DNA of 64,000 bases from Flavobacteriales bacterium (GCA_016717305.1 JADKFY010000008.1:62001-126000); one strand, 5' to 3'; positions 9,077-18,864 are shown, counted from the stretch's first letter. Program-made: numbers and translations. Notes: generated by a model not told the origin, from the letters alone.

Positions 9077-9876
9077 AGTGAGATAGGATCACCAACGTGG
9101 AGCCACCCGTTCGATAGCGTTAGTGCGTTCATCCCGAAATCCACTTTGCCGATCCGCTTTTCTGAGAGGTCCTTGCGGAAGTTTGCAAGGGTGCGCAAGG
9201 GCTCTGCGCTTCGCTCGCCTGTGCGCTGGTCGGTGTTGGGGATCACACAACGCGCACAAGGTTTCACCAACGAGAATGCGACTTCGCCGATATTGATATC
9301 CCGCCATTCATCTTCGTGGAAAGCGCCGCTTCCGGCAACTACCAAACTGGGACGGAAGCGGTCCATCGGAACCGCTTGTGGAAGACGTTCGTTCAGGTCG
9401 TCCAAGGATGCTTGCGAAATGATCAAGTAGGGGAATCCGTCAGCGAAGGAGACGATCCCTTCCGCATATTCTGGGTCAACCTCACGCGTACTTTCATCGG
9501 GCATGTACACGAGTTGCGTGCCAACATAGAGTCGCTGCGCGAACCACGTTGAAAGTTCTTCAGCTGCGCAAATTGTGTTCACTGTATCGGTCCAGATCCG
9601 CACGCTCTTTTCGGCACCGGACGTGATCGACCACGGTAAATGGATCACATCGTTCGTTCGTATGTCGGTCACGCTAAAGCCACTTTCGGAAGGTGCGCAA
9701 TGCAAGCAAGCCATGGCCGCTTCTTCGCGTTGTGAAATGAAGCGACCTGCAGCATCCACCAGCATCCAGCGGCGATCATGTTCAAGTCCGCGGGCAGTGG
9801 TCCGTGCTTGGTCAACCCCAAACCCACCGAGCGATTTCACGGGGTATACATGGATCGAGGACAAGGTCAGGCTCAT
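9073..9876 (-). CDS. MOSC domain-containing protein (with MOSC N-terminal beta-barrel)
   Basis: About 267 aa. The N-terminus I-H-V-Y-P-V-K-S-L-G-G is the MOSC_N signature, followed by G-L-E-H-D-R-R-W-M-L-V-D. The C-terminal MOSC domain contains R-F-R-P-S-L-V-V and the conserved cysteine segment V-K-P-C-A-R-C-V-I-P-N-T-D-Q-R-T-G. The family (mARC, YcbX) binds molybdenum cofactor through a Cys and reduces N-hydroxylated substrates; the YcbX form carries a fused ferredoxin, which is absent here. A Moco-dependent FDH nearby fits a molybdenum-using organism. It overlaps both neighbours by 4 nt, so it is co-transcribed. Confidence 0.88.
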   Translation of the reverse strand: MSLTLSSIHVYPVKSLGGFGVDQARTTARGLEHDRRWMLVDAAGRFISQREEAAMACLHCAPSESGFSVTDIRTNDVIHLPWSITSGAEKSVRIWTDTVNTICAAEELSTWFAQRLYVGTQLVYMPDESTREVDPEYAEGIVSFADGFPYLIISQASLDDLNERLPQAVPMDRFRPSLVVAGSGAFHEDEWRDINIGEVAFSLVKPCARCVIPNTDQRTGERSAEPLRTLANFRKDLSEKRIGKVDFGMNALTLSNGWLHVGDPISL

Positions 9877-11816
9877 CGCCTCAAGACACGCTTCAACACA
9901 ACTTTTTCACCAACACGGACTTGCACGAAATACAACCCGCTCGCTTCGGGAAGTTGGATGCGATACCCATTAATGCTCCGTTCGGTATGCGCCACGATCA
10001 TTTTACCGCGTGCATCGAAAACGGTGACGGCATCCATGCGCTCATCACCAATTATCCTGATCCATCCGTTCTCCGTCGGGTTCGGCAATACCATAAGCTC
10101 CGAAGTGTTTGCGCCATGGATGCCCAAAGGTCCTATCCCAATTGAATCGGCAGCCACCATTGTCGGCGTGCCATCACTGGCATCGAGCATGTCACGGAAC
10201 GTGTCGATGTGATCGCTGTTGTATGCGAACATTTCGTTGTTCCATTTCGGTGGCATGGGTTGGTAGAACACACGTGCCGTAGCGAACAGTGGGCCATCGA
10301 TCCCTTGCACCGGCACGTTGTAATGGACAATGTCGCTTCCACTGCCTTCTTCGTTCAGTGTGTTGTAGTTGAAATCAGGATCGACCAATGCTGTACCGGC
10401 GATCAAGGTGGTGTCATAGCTCGGGTGTGAAGTGACGAACCCGAGCGGCACCAAACGATTGTCCTTCAACGGACGCTTTGCTCGTTCCAATACAGTTGTG
10501 ACATCGTCGTTCACATCGCCCATCGCCAGCTCGTAGATCTGCACCTGGTCGGGTGCGGTGATCACATTGTAGTGCGGTTCGTAAGTGGCATCGTGGCCCA
10601 GCACTTCGTAGGTGCCATCGATCGTTCCACTTTTGAAAACAGTGTCGCCCATTGCATCCTTCACAACGAATTCAACGAATGCGCGGCGCGATGGATAGCC
10701 ACTCGGAAAGCGATGGCCAGCGCGGTTCTCCAAGCGAACTGAAAAATAGGCAGTGTCGTTCGTGCGATCCTCCAGGTCCAGATCGATGTCCAAAGTCCGT
10801 TGGGTGAGCATGGCCCGGGTGCGTGCGATCGTACTGTCGAATTGTACCTCGGTCGCAGGTATGCCCAGCACTTCGCGTTGCGCTTTCAGGATCTCCAACA
10901 TGTGGACGTTCGCCCCGGCCAAATGATGCAAACCGAACGGAGTTTGTGGATTGAGGAAAGCGTATTCCGCGGCAAGGAGTATCGGACCTTCGATCCGGGG
11001 CAAGTGGCAGGTGTTGCACATGGTTCCGGCAGCGGGATAAACACTGTTCCGCCATTCGTGATAAGTGGCCTGTTCCACGAACGCATCACCGGTCAAGTTG
11101 CCATCCAGGTCCACTGTTTCTGTGATCAGCGTATGGCAACCTGCACATACTTCGCTGTTCACGATATGTGCCCCGAATCCGGGTGTGAAGCCTACGAAAT
11201 TCTGCATGATGCTCGGATCGATCTGATCATCGGAATAGGGACCGTAGACATGTGCACTGTCGAAGTGCAGCTCACCGCTGAAGGTGGATCCCGTTCCATT
11301 GGGTCCTTGCATGTGGCACGCCAAGCAGCCTACTCCATCACTGGCCAACACGCTGGTATCGAGCATGGCGCTTGTGAACGGTGGGTGCCCCGAGAGCAGC
11401 TCTTCGTATGCCGCGAGTGGCGCATGGCACTTCAGGCATTTCACGCCGATCGTTTCGCCGAGTGAAGGGTTCACCAATTCTTCATGGTCCAACTTGGCGC
11501 GGAAGAACGGATCGCGCGCGCTATTCGCCATCAGGCTGCTGCGCCAATCGTTCACCACGTTGATGTCCCTACCGGTCCCGGGTTCAATGCTCGCCTGCCC
11601 CAACAGATCGCGGCCATGGCAACCCGCACACTTGCCACTGGTCCAGAAGTAGCCGCTTTGCACTACGGGCAAGGAGTCGGTAGTGCTGCGGTACAAGGCA
11701 AGTTCTATCCGGCTATGTGGTCCAAGTGCGGGTCTGTTCGCCTCGTTCCAGCCGGCGAACAAGAACACCACGCCCAAAAGGCTTGCCAGCAGAAGGGGTT
11801 TGCGACCAAATACCAT
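9873..11816 (-). CDS. Pentaheme cytochrome c family protein with T9SS C-terminal tail
   Basis: 647 aa with an N-terminal hydrophobic segment (L-L-L-A-S-L-L-G-V-V-F-L-F-A-G). Five CxxCH heme sites: C-A-G-C-H, C-L-K-C-H, C-L-A-C-H, C-A-G-C-H and C-N-T-C-H, all in the first half. The second half is a beta-rich region. The last ~80 residues are a type A T9SS sorting domain (L-M-V-L-P-N-P-T-E-N-G, D-A-R-G-K-M, G-L-Y-F-V-Q-V, ending K-R-V-L-R-R). So it is predicted to be an exported, surface-attached multiheme protein. Similar domains occur in cytochrome c554-like proteins; the substrate is unknown. First gene of a three-gene operon with the MOSC and yhhQ genes. The 281-bp gap upstream is shared with the divergent MORN gene. 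Confidence 0.8.
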   Translation of the reverse strand: MVFGRKPLLLASLLGVVFLFAGWNEANRPALGPHSRIELALYRSTTDSLPVVQSGYFWTSGKCAGCHGRDLLGQASIEPGTGRDINVVNDWRSSLMANSARDPFFRAKLDHEELVNPSLGETIGVKCLKCHAPLAAYEELLSGHPPFTSAMLDTSVLASDGVGCLACHMQGPNGTGSTFSGELHFDSAHVYGPYSDDQIDPSIMQNFVGFTPGFGAHIVNSEVCAGCHTLITETVDLDGNLTGDAFVEQATYHEWRNSVYPAAGTMCNTCHLPRIEGPILLAAEYAFLNPQTPFGLHHLAGANVHMLEILKAQREVLGIPATEVQFDSTIARTRAMLTQRTLDIDLDLEDRTNDTAYFSVRLENRAGHRFPSGYPSRRAFVEFVVKDAMGDTVFKSGTIDGTYEVLGHDATYEPHYNVITAPDQVQIYELAMGDVNDDVTTVLERAKRPLKDNRLVPLGFVTSHPSYDTTLIAGTALVDPDFNYNTLNEEGSGSDIVHYNVPVQGIDGPLFATARVFYQPMPPKWNNEMFAYNSDHIDTFRDMLDASDGTPTMVAADSIGIGPLGIHGANTSELMVLPNPTENGWIRIIGDERMDAVTVFDARGKMIVAHTERSINGYRIQLPEASGLYFVQVRVGEKVVLKRVLRR

Positions 11817-12097
11817 CGGTGGCGGAAAGGTATTGCACAGTTTCCGTTTTGTGGGCCATTGTGTCGTGACTTATCCAAGGCCAGTATTGGATGCGCACTT
11901 GTTGGAACAGATGAACAGAAAGGCGCAACAAGTAGAGGTGGAAGGTTCAGACCTATCGAGGTCGTGAGAGTTTCGGTCACTCGCACTTGGGAAGAACAAG
12001 TCGGAACGCTCCACACGGAATTGGGCCGCTGCACGTTGTTGAAAGTGTATGTGCCGATGCTGGATCAGTACACTTCACCCGCCATTACTTTCGCCCC

Positions 12098-13762
12098 ATG
12101 CCAACCCGTTTGCTTCGTTCGATGCGACCCTGGTCCGTTCTTGTAATGCTTGCGCCAGCGTTTGTTCTAGCACAAGGTGTACAACCCTTTATCGAACATT
12201 GGGATGCGAAGAAGACCATCAAGAAGAGCGAGGGCCTATTCGTAAATGGAAGGGAATGGGGTGAATGGAAATTCTATGATGCTGAAGGACGGCTGAAGGA
12301 GCAAGCCGATTTCAAAAGTGGCGAACGTGATGGACGTGTGCGCATCTATTACGAGAACGGCGTGGTCAAGCACGATGGTTGGTTCAAGCAAGGCAAAGAG
12401 GACAGCGTTCTCGTGAACCGATACCGCGATGGTGACATCATGGAGCGTGGCACCTATACGCTGGGAAAGAAAGCTGGAACATGGCACTATTTCTATCCGG
12501 ATAGCATGCCCATGCTCACCGAACAATGGACGGACAGCACCTTGCTCATCAACGACGCATGGGACCGCGAAGGGCACCACACCTTGGAGAAAGGCGATGG
12601 CCGAATGGAGACCTATTACGGCAGTGGCGCGGTCATGGAGGAATGCAACTACCGCGCTGGACTGCGGAGCGGGCCATGCACCACCTTCCATCCCGCAGGC
12701 AATCCTGCGGCGCGTGGCGAATACGTGCAAGGCAAGAAGAACGGAACATGGAAATACTGGTTCTCCGATGATCAATTGGAGAAGTTGGAAACCTTCAAGG
12801 AAGGCGAGTTGACCGGTCACTTCGAACAATATTTCCGCACCGGAGAACCCAACGTGGTGGGCCGTTTTCAAGATGGGATGAAGGACAGTGTCTGGACTTG
12901 GTACACGCGCTTGGGCAAGAAGGATCAACAGGGTCCATTCCTAGCAGACAAACGACAAGGCGTGTGGAAATACTGGTACCCCAATGGCGAGTTGAGCAGC
13001 ACTGGGGCATTCGAGAATGACAAGGAGCAGGCGGAGTGGGTCTACTTCTACGAAGGGAAGCAGTTCTGGAAAAAGGGGGAATACGACCAAGGCGTGAAGA
13101 CCGGCGTTTGGACCACTTGGTTCGAAAGCGGGCAGAAGTTACAGGAGGGCCCGTACGTCAATGGCTTGGAAGAAGGGGAGTGGCACAGCTGGTTCGCTGA
13201 CGGAAAAGAACAGACGATCGGTACCTTCCATGAGGGCAAGATGAATGGCATCTGGCGCGGGTTCTTCCCCGATGGCCAACCGGATTTCGAAGGCAGCTAT
13301 GCGAACGACCTGAAGCACGGCCCTTGGAAACTGTACACCGAAAGCCCCCCGGGGAAAGAGATCGGTGGTCGCATAAAGGAGGAAGGGAGCTACGCGGAAG
13401 GAAAGAAGAGCGGTCGTTGGGTCACGTTCAATATCCACGGGATCCCCGTGGCCGAAGGTTCGTACCTGAATGGCATGCCGGATGGCCAGTGGACCTACTA
13501 CGACGATGCCGGCGTGAAGATGCGTGAGCAAGGCTATCGCAATGGCGATCCCGAAGGCCTATGCATCATTTACGACAAACGGATGCGCAAGATCCAGGAA
13601 ATGACCTACCGCAACGGTCGACTACACGGCACCATGACCGTTTATGGAGCGGACGGAAAGCCGGTGCGCACCACAGAGTATGTGGATGGGGAAGTGAAGA
13701 AAGTTCCACCACCCGCAACGGACGATAAACCGAAGGGTGGGGGAGTTCCGGGTGGGCGGTGA
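12098..13762 (+). CDS. MORN/YwqK-type repeat protein, exported
   Basis: About 554 aa from M-P-T-R-L-L-R, with a signal peptide (residues ~10-26, ending V-L-A-Q). The rest is at least 18 tandem copies of the ~22-residue MORN variant typified by G-x-W-x-Y-(W/F)-x2-(D/N)-G-x-(L/K)-x2-x-G-x-(Y/F), for example 'G-T-W-K-Y-W-F-S-D-D' and 'G-V-W-K-Y-W-Y-P-N-G'. Automatic pipelines often label such proteins 'toxin-antitoxin system YwqK family antitoxin', but there is no toxin gene here. Secretion suggests an envelope role. A later in-frame Met at 12122 is possible; the open frame begins at 11987 but the upstream part lacks a signal peptide. Confidence 0.8.
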   Translation: MPTRLLRSMRPWSVLVMLAPAFVLAQGVQPFIEHWDAKKTIKKSEGLFVNGREWGEWKFYDAEGRLKEQADFKSGERDGRVRIYYENGVVKHDGWFKQGKEDSVLVNRYRDGDIMERGTYTLGKKAGTWHYFYPDSMPMLTEQWTDSTLLINDAWDREGHHTLEKGDGRMETYYGSGAVMEECNYRAGLRSGPCTTFHPAGNPAARGEYVQGKKNGTWKYWFSDDQLEKLETFKEGELTGHFEQYFRTGEPNVVGRFQDGMKDSVWTWYTRLGKKDQQGPFLADKRQGVWKYWYPNGELSSTGAFENDKEQAEWVYFYEGKQFWKKGEYDQGVKTGVWTTWFESGQKLQEGPYVNGLEEGEWHSWFADGKEQTIGTFHEGKMNGIWRGFFPDGQPDFEGSYANDLKHGPWKLYTESPPGKEIGGRIKEEGSYAEGKKSGRWVTFNIHGIPVAEGSYLNGMPDGQWTYYDDAGVKMREQGYRNGDPEGLCIIYDKRMRKIQEMTYRNGRLHGTMTVYGADGKPVRTTEYVDGEVKKVPPPATDDKPKGGGVPGGR

Positions 13763-13842
13763 GGTTCCGTGCCATGGTTCTCCTGATGCGTGCGGGGGTC
13801 CTGTCTTTTCAAAGAGAGCCATCCTGTCAAGCTAATAAATGC

Positions 13843-13850
13843 TACATTTG
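13843..13850 (+). promoter_or_regulatory. -7 element for rimP-nusA-infB
   Basis: TACATTTG matches the Bacteroidota TAnnTTTG element exactly. No clear TTG lies at the usual upstream distance. Initiation would fall near 13857, just before the hairpin at 13873. Confidence 0.45.
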
Positions 13851-13872
13851 CGACGAAAATCGGTGGAAGAGG

Positions 13873-13895
13873 AGAGGGGACCACCCCTCTTTTTT
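13873..13895 (+). terminator. Terminator-like hairpin in the rimP leader (possible attenuator)
   Basis: AGAGGGG (13873-13879), loop ACCA, CCCCTCT (13884-13890), continuing into T6 (13890-13895). This is a perfect intrinsic-terminator shape lying 27 nt upstream of the rimP start and downstream of the TACATTTG element. It could end the MORN transcript or attenuate the rimP operon. Confidence 0.6.
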
Positions 13896-13922
13896 GTTCT
13901 CCGACGGTTCGTAAAAGTTCAA

Positions 13923-14387
13923 ATGAAAACTGCGGAAGTCGTGCAGCAAAGCGTTGAGAAACATCTGGTTGGCACCCCACATTTCCTTGTGGCAGTGGAC
14001 GTGCGTCCTGGTGGCAAGGTGAACGTGGAGGTGGACAACGACCGTGGCATAACCTTGGAAGAGTTGGTCGTTTTGAACAAAGCCGTTCGTGCGGATCTGG
14101 GGGAAGAGGCCGATGCCTTGGAATTCCAGTTCAGTAGTCCGGGCATGGGCCGTCCGTTCAAGGTGATGCGACAGTACCAGAAACACATCGGCAGGATCGT
14201 TCAAGTTGAAACCGCTGATGGCCAACAGTTGGAAGGCCAGTTGGACAGTGCGGATGAGGAGAACATCGCTTTACGGATTCAACACCCAAGCAAGATCAAG
14301 GGTCGGTTGCCCAAGTTGGACACCGAGCTTACAACAGTACCTTTCGACCAGGTAAAGACAACCAAAGCAACCATCACGTTCCATTGA
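13923..14387 (+). CDS. rimP: Ribosome maturation factor RimP
   Basis: About 154 aa from M-K-T-A-E-V-V. Acts in maturation of the 30S subunit. It shows the RimP N-terminal alpha/beta domain with D-N-D-R-G-I-T-L-E-E-L and the S-S-P-G-M-G-R-P-F signature (the L-E-V-S-S-P-G-x-x-R-P-L motif of the family), followed by an Sm-like C-terminal domain with I-x-L-R-I-Q. It is followed 9 nt later by nusA, the usual order in bacteria. An upstream in-frame Met at 13839 overlaps the promoter element and is unlikely. Confidence 0.92.
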   Translation: MKTAEVVQQSVEKHLVGTPHFLVAVDVRPGGKVNVEVDNDRGITLEELVVLNKAVRADLGEEADALEFQFSSPGMGRPFKVMRQYQKHIGRIVQVETADGQQLEGQLDSADEENIALRIQHPSKIKGRLPKLDTELTTVPFDQVKTTKATITFH

Positions 14388-14396
14388 CCGTGTTCC

Positions 14397-15635
14397 ATGA
14401 GTACAGTAAACCTTATCGAGTCCTTCGGCGAATTCAAGGACCTCAAGAACATTGACCGCGTAACCATGATGGGCATCCTGGAGGATGTCTTCCGTGGTGT
14501 CGTTAAGCGCCGTTTCGGGGAAGAGGCCAACGTGGACATCATCATCAACCCGGACAAGGGCGACCTGGAGATCTGGCTCAACCGCATCATCGTGGAGGAT
14601 GGGATGAGCGAGGACGATAACCTGGAGATCGAACTGGCCGAGGCGAAAAAGATCGAACCGGATTTTGAAGTAGGTGAAGAGGTGAGCCAAGAGGTGAAGA
14701 TCGCCGACTTCGGAAGGCGCAATATTCTTTCGCTGAAGCAGAACCTCCAGAGCCGGATCATGGACTTGGAGAAGGATCATTTGTACAACAAGTACAAGGA
14801 GCGGGTAGGCGAGATCGTGACCGGCGAAGTGTACCAGATCTGGAAGCGCGAGACGTTGATATTGGATGATGAGGGCAATGAGTTGATCATGCCCAAGGAG
14901 CAGCAGATCAAGACCGATTTCTTCAAGAAGGGCGATTCTGTTCGCGCAGTGCTCTGGAAGGTGGAACTTCGGAACAATACCCCAACCGTGATATTGAGCC
15001 GCACCGCACCCGAGTTCTTGGAGAAGTTGTTCGAACAGGAAGTGCCTGAAGTAGCTGATGGCCTGATCATGATCAAGAGGATCGTGCGCGAGCCCGGCGA
15101 ACGTGCCAAAGTGGCCGTTGAGAGCTATGATGATCGTGTGGATCCAGTTGGTGCATGTGTGGGTATGAAGGGGTCACGGATCCATGGCATTGTGCGCGAG
15201 CTGCGCAACGAGAACATCGACGTGATCAATTACACGGCCAACGATGAATTGTTGATCCAACGGGCGTTGAGCCCGGCCAAAGTGGGCAACATCAAGTTGG
15301 ACCATGAGCGGAAGCGTGCCGAGGTGTACATGAAGCCCGACCAAGTGGCGTTGGCCATAGGCAAGGGTGGACACAACATCAAGTTGGCCGGCAAGCTCAC
15401 CGGATTTGAAATTGATGTCTATCGCGAAACTGATGAGGTCACGGATGACGTGAGCTTGGAAGAATTCCGCGACGAGATCGACCAGTGGATCATTGACGAA
15501 TTCAAGAAGATCGGTTGCGACACCGCGCGGTCCGTATTGGACATACCTGTTGATGAATTGGTACAACGTACGGACCTGGAAGAAGAGACGATCCGCGAAG
15601 TGGTTCCGGATCCTGGTCAGGAATTGGAGGCATAA
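14397..15635 (+). CDS. nusA: Transcription termination/antitermination protein NusA
   Basis: 412 aa, usual length for Bacteroidota. Order: NusA N-terminal RNAP-binding domain (~1-120, with E-D-V-F-R-G-V-V-K-R-R-F-G), S1 domain (~130-200, G-E-I-V-T-G-E-V-Y-Q-I), KH1 with R-E-P-G-E-R-A-K-V-A-V and D-P-V-G-A-C-V-G-M-K-G-S-R-I, and KH2 with A-I-G-K-G-G-H-N-I-K-L-A. No C-terminal acidic repeats as in enterics. Binds elongating RNAP and modulates pausing and termination. Middle gene of the rimP-nusA-infB operon; a leader hairpin upstream raises the possibility of autoregulation. Confidence 0.96.
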   Translation: MSTVNLIESFGEFKDLKNIDRVTMMGILEDVFRGVVKRRFGEEANVDIIINPDKGDLEIWLNRIIVEDGMSEDDNLEIELAEAKKIEPDFEVGEEVSQEVKIADFGRRNILSLKQNLQSRIMDLEKDHLYNKYKERVGEIVTGEVYQIWKRETLILDDEGNELIMPKEQQIKTDFFKKGDSVRAVLWKVELRNNTPTVILSRTAPEFLEKLFEQEVPEVADGLIMIKRIVREPGERAKVAVESYDDRVDPVGACVGMKGSRIHGIVRELRNENIDVINYTANDELLIQRALSPAKVGNIKLDHERKRAEVYMKPDQVALAIGKGGHNIKLAGKLTGFEIDVYRETDEVTDDVSLEEFRDEIDQWIIDEFKKIGCDTARSVLDIPVDELVQRTDLEEETIREVVPDPGQELEA

Positions 15636-15654
15636 CGCGGTGCGTGATGCGTAG

Positions 15655-15736
15655 GGGCCGAAAATTTCGGCCCAATAATGAACGGGACGGGTCATTACCG
15701 GACCGTGGATTCGTAGGGGCCGAAAATTTTCGGCCC
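15655..15736. repeat. Two palindromic hairpin repeats between nusA and infB
   Basis: GGGCCG-AAAATTT-CGGCCC at 15655-15673 and GGGCCG-AAAATTTT-CGGCCC at 15717-15736, each preceded by CGTAG. The shared core suggests a mobile or repetitive intergenic palindrome. Located inside the operon, they could act as RNA processing or partial termination sites. Confidence 0.8.
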
Positions 15737-15762
15737 GGTATGTAGGACAACAGCAGCATTGA

Positions 15763-18578
15763 ATGAGCGAAGCAGCGGAAAAGGGAATGCGTTTGAGCAA
15801 GGTGGCCCGGGAATTCAACCAAGGGTTGCACACCGTTGTGGAATTCCTGGAAGGGAAAGGCCACGCCGTGGAAAGCAATCCCAACACGAAGATCCCTGCG
15901 GAATTGTATTCCCTATTGCAGAAGGAATTCGGCAAGGACAAAGCGATCAAGGAAGCCAGCATTGCCACGGTACAACAGCGGCAGGAACGTGAGACCATCT
16001 CGCTGAGCACACCTCAGCCGATGAAGGAGGCCGCCGCCGCGAAACGGGCCGAGGACGACGTGGTGCTTATCCACAATGTACAACCCACGGACGCACCGAT
16101 CGTTCCACCCACACCGCCTCCCACTCCCGCCCCGACACCTGCGCCAGTTCCAACACCAGCGCCAATTCCGGCGGAACCGGAACTGATCAAAGCCAGGGCC
16201 GAGAAAGCCGTTGGTCCAAAGACCTTGGGCAAGATCGATCTGGAAGCGGGAAAGAAAGGAACCAAGTCGCCAGCACCGGCCACAGCGGGAAAAGTCACCG
16301 AAAAGGCCAAAGCACCCGAGGCCCCAATTGCGGAAAAACCGGTTGAAGCACCCGGTAAAGTTGCCCCAACTAAAGCGGAGACGCCTGTGGGACCAACAGT
16401 TCCGGCGGATACAAAGACAAGTGCGGACGGAGCGGCACCGGACCAGGAACCTACCGAGACCATCCGCGTTAACGTGGCCAAGCTGGCCGGATTGAAGACC
16501 GTGGGCAAGATCGTCCTACCCGTGGCAAGGAGCGCAAACCAACGGAACGCACAGAACGTGGACGTCGCAAGCGGATCGTGAAGCCGGGTCCGGTCAATAT
16601 CGATCGCGCCGTTCGTTCCGAACCGCGACCAGGTACGGGTCCAGGACCTTCAACGGGAAGGCCCGGTGAGACGGAGGAAAATGCCGCGAAGCGTAAAGTG
16701 AGCGAAACATTGGCCCGCCTTACCGGTTCTGGTAAGAACAAGGGTTCGCGCATGCGTCGTGAAAAGCGCGACCAACGCTATCAACGTTTCGAGGAGGAAC
16801 AAGCAGCGAAAGAGCTGGCCGGTATGACCCTCCAAGTGACCGAGTTCGTAACCGCAAGTGAACTTGCGAGCATGATGAACCTCCCGGTAACGGATGTCAT
16901 CAAAGCGTGCTTCTCGCTGGGTGTCATGGTCAGCATCAACCAACGATTGGATGCAGAGACCTTGGCCGTTATCGCTGAGGAATACGGGTTCAAAGTGGAG
17001 TTCGTCGGTGCCGATGTACAGCAGGACATGCAGGAGGAGGACGACGACCCTGCTCGTGTTGAGCCTCGTCCACCGATCGTTACCGTTATGGGCCACGTTG
17101 ACCACGGTAAGACCTCCTTGCTGGACACCATCCGCAAAGCGAACGTTATCGCTGGCGAAGCAGGTGGTATCACACAGCACATCGGAGCGTACAGCGTTTT
17201 GCTTGAGAACGAGAAGCGCATCACATTCCTGGATACACCCGGTCACGAAGCGTTCACCGCTATGCGTGCCCGAGGTGCACAGGTCACGGACATCGCGATC
17301 ATCGTGATCGCTGCGGACGATAATGTGATGCCCCAGACGCGTGAAGCCATCAACCACGCCCAAGCGGCTGGTGTTCCAATGGTATTCGCCTTCAACAAAA
17401 TGGACAAGGAAGGGGCCAACGCGGACAAGCTGCGGGAAGAACTTTCTCAAATGAACATCCTCGTGGAGGAATGGGGCGGTAAGCACCAGACCCAAGAGAT
17501 CAGTGCCAAGAAGGGCACCGGCGTGGATCAATTGCTGGAGAAGGTATTGCTGGAAGCGGAGATCTTGGACTTGAAGGCCGATCCCGGAAAGCGCGCACAT
17601 GGCGTAGTGATCGAAAGCACCTTGGAACAAGGCCGTGGCTACGTTACCACCTTGCTCGTCGATAGCGGCACCTTGCGCAAAGGGGACGTGTTGTTGGCCG
17701 GCCAATACAGCGGTCGCATCCGGAACATGTTCAACGAACGCGGCCAACAGGTGAATGAAGCACCGCCCTCAACACCGGTCAGCATTCTCGGATTGGACGG
17801 CGCACCGAACGCTGGAGACACCTTCCAAGTGTTCGAGGATGAGCGTGATGCACGTGTCATTGCGACCAAACGCCAGCAGTTGCAGCGCGAGCAGGGCATC
17901 CGCACGCACAAACACATCACCTTGGACGAGATCGGTCGTCGTCTCGCCATAGGAGACTTTAAGGAACTGAACATCATCGTAAAAGGCGACGTGGACGGTT
18001 CCGTGGAAGCCTTGACCGATTCACTGTTGAAGCTCACCACCGAAAGTATCAAGGTGAACGTGATCCACCGCGCCGTGGGACCGATCGCCGAAAGCGACGT
18101 GTTGTTGGCCAGTGCTTCCAACGCCATCATCATCGGCTTCCAAGTGCGCCCCACACCGGGTGCACGCAAATTGGCGGAGGCCGAGGAGATCGACATCCGC
18201 ATGTACTCCATCATCTATGCTGCGATCGAAGAGATCAAGCAGGCCATGGAGGGCATGTTGGCACCGAAGGAAGTGGAGAAGGTCATTGGTACCGCCGAGG
18301 TCCGCGAAACCTTCCGCATTAGCAAAGTGGGCACCGTGGCCGGTTGCTACGTGATGGATGGCAAGATCGTGCGCAACAACAAGGTGCGTTTGATCCGCCA
18401 AGGAATCGTGGTCTATACTGGCGATCTCAGCGACCTGAAGCGTTTCAAGGACGACGCCAAGGAAGTGACCCACGGTTACGAGTGCGGCCTAAGCATCAAG
18501 AACTTCAACGACATCAAGGTTGGCGATACCCTCGAGAGCTTCGAGATGATCGAGGTGAAGCGGACGCTTGAAGGGTGA
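15763..18578 (+). CDS. infB: Translation initiation factor IF-2 (one frame break)
   Basis: GTPase that loads initiator tRNA on the ribosome. N-terminal IF2_N helix-turn (M-R-L-S-K-V-A-R-E-F-N), a long Pro/Ala/Lys linker (residues ~110-240), a second IF2_N-like segment, then the G domain with G-H-V-D-H-G-K-T-S-L-L-D (G1), D-T-P-G-H-E-A-F (G3), N-K-M-D (G4) and S-A-K-K-G-T-G (G5), and domains II-IV to a normal end. The frame beginning at 15763 stops at 16581, whereas conserved sequence (G-K-E-R-K-P-T-E-R-T-E-R-G-R-R-K-R) continues in the +1 frame joining the frame open from 16578. A single missing base near 16511-16518 repairs it: total 2816 nt, one short of 939 codons. As IF-2 is essential, a consensus error is likely. 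Confidence 0.93.
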
Positions 18579-18598
18579 ACATCCAAACATTCAGAATG

Positions 18599-18629
18599 AA
18601 AAAGGCCTCGAGTGATTGCGGCCTTTTTT
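18599..18629 (+). terminator. Intrinsic terminator after infB
   Basis: AAAAAGGCC (18599-18607) pairs with GGCCTTTTT (from 18620), followed by T. It sits 21 nt after the infB stop and ends the rimP-nusA-infB operon. Confidence 0.85.
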
Positions 18630-18681
18630 ACTTAGCATGAATTGATCGGGCATAGGAAGACCTCAATTGACTTCCATCCGT

Positions 18682-18864
18682 TCATACCGAAAAGATGGAT
18701 ACTATGCTACCAGCATAATATCCCCAATTACCATCAATTTGGGTTTGGTTCGGAGGGAACAATGGATCGGGCGCAGGATCCAGCTTGGCTTCTGGACCTT
18801 TTCCGCTGATCATACTGAGGTAAAGATGGGCATCAGTAGCAACTCCAATTGCTAATTCGTTCAT
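18682..18864 (-). CDS. Unassigned short ORF
   Basis: About 60 codons from the Met at 18864 (M-N-E-L-A-I-G-V-A-T-D-A), with P-A-P-D-P-L-F-P-P-N and ending S-I-V-S-I-F-S-V. The composition is plausible for coding, but no family is recognised and there is no partner gene. It may be the tail of a lost gene. The rest of 18630-18973 shows nothing else. Confidence 0.25.
   Translation of the reverse strand: MNELAIGVATDAHLYLSMISGKGPEAKLDPAPDPLFPPNQTQIDGNWGYYAGSIVSIFSV

Noticed and set aside
12098..13762. Antitoxin of a YwqK toxin-antitoxin pair
   Set aside because: The protein is exported and no toxin gene is adjacent; the name is only a pipeline label for MORN repeats.
16650..17747. 365-aa minus-strand ORF
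   Set aside because: It is antisense to the conserved infB G domain and has no motif.
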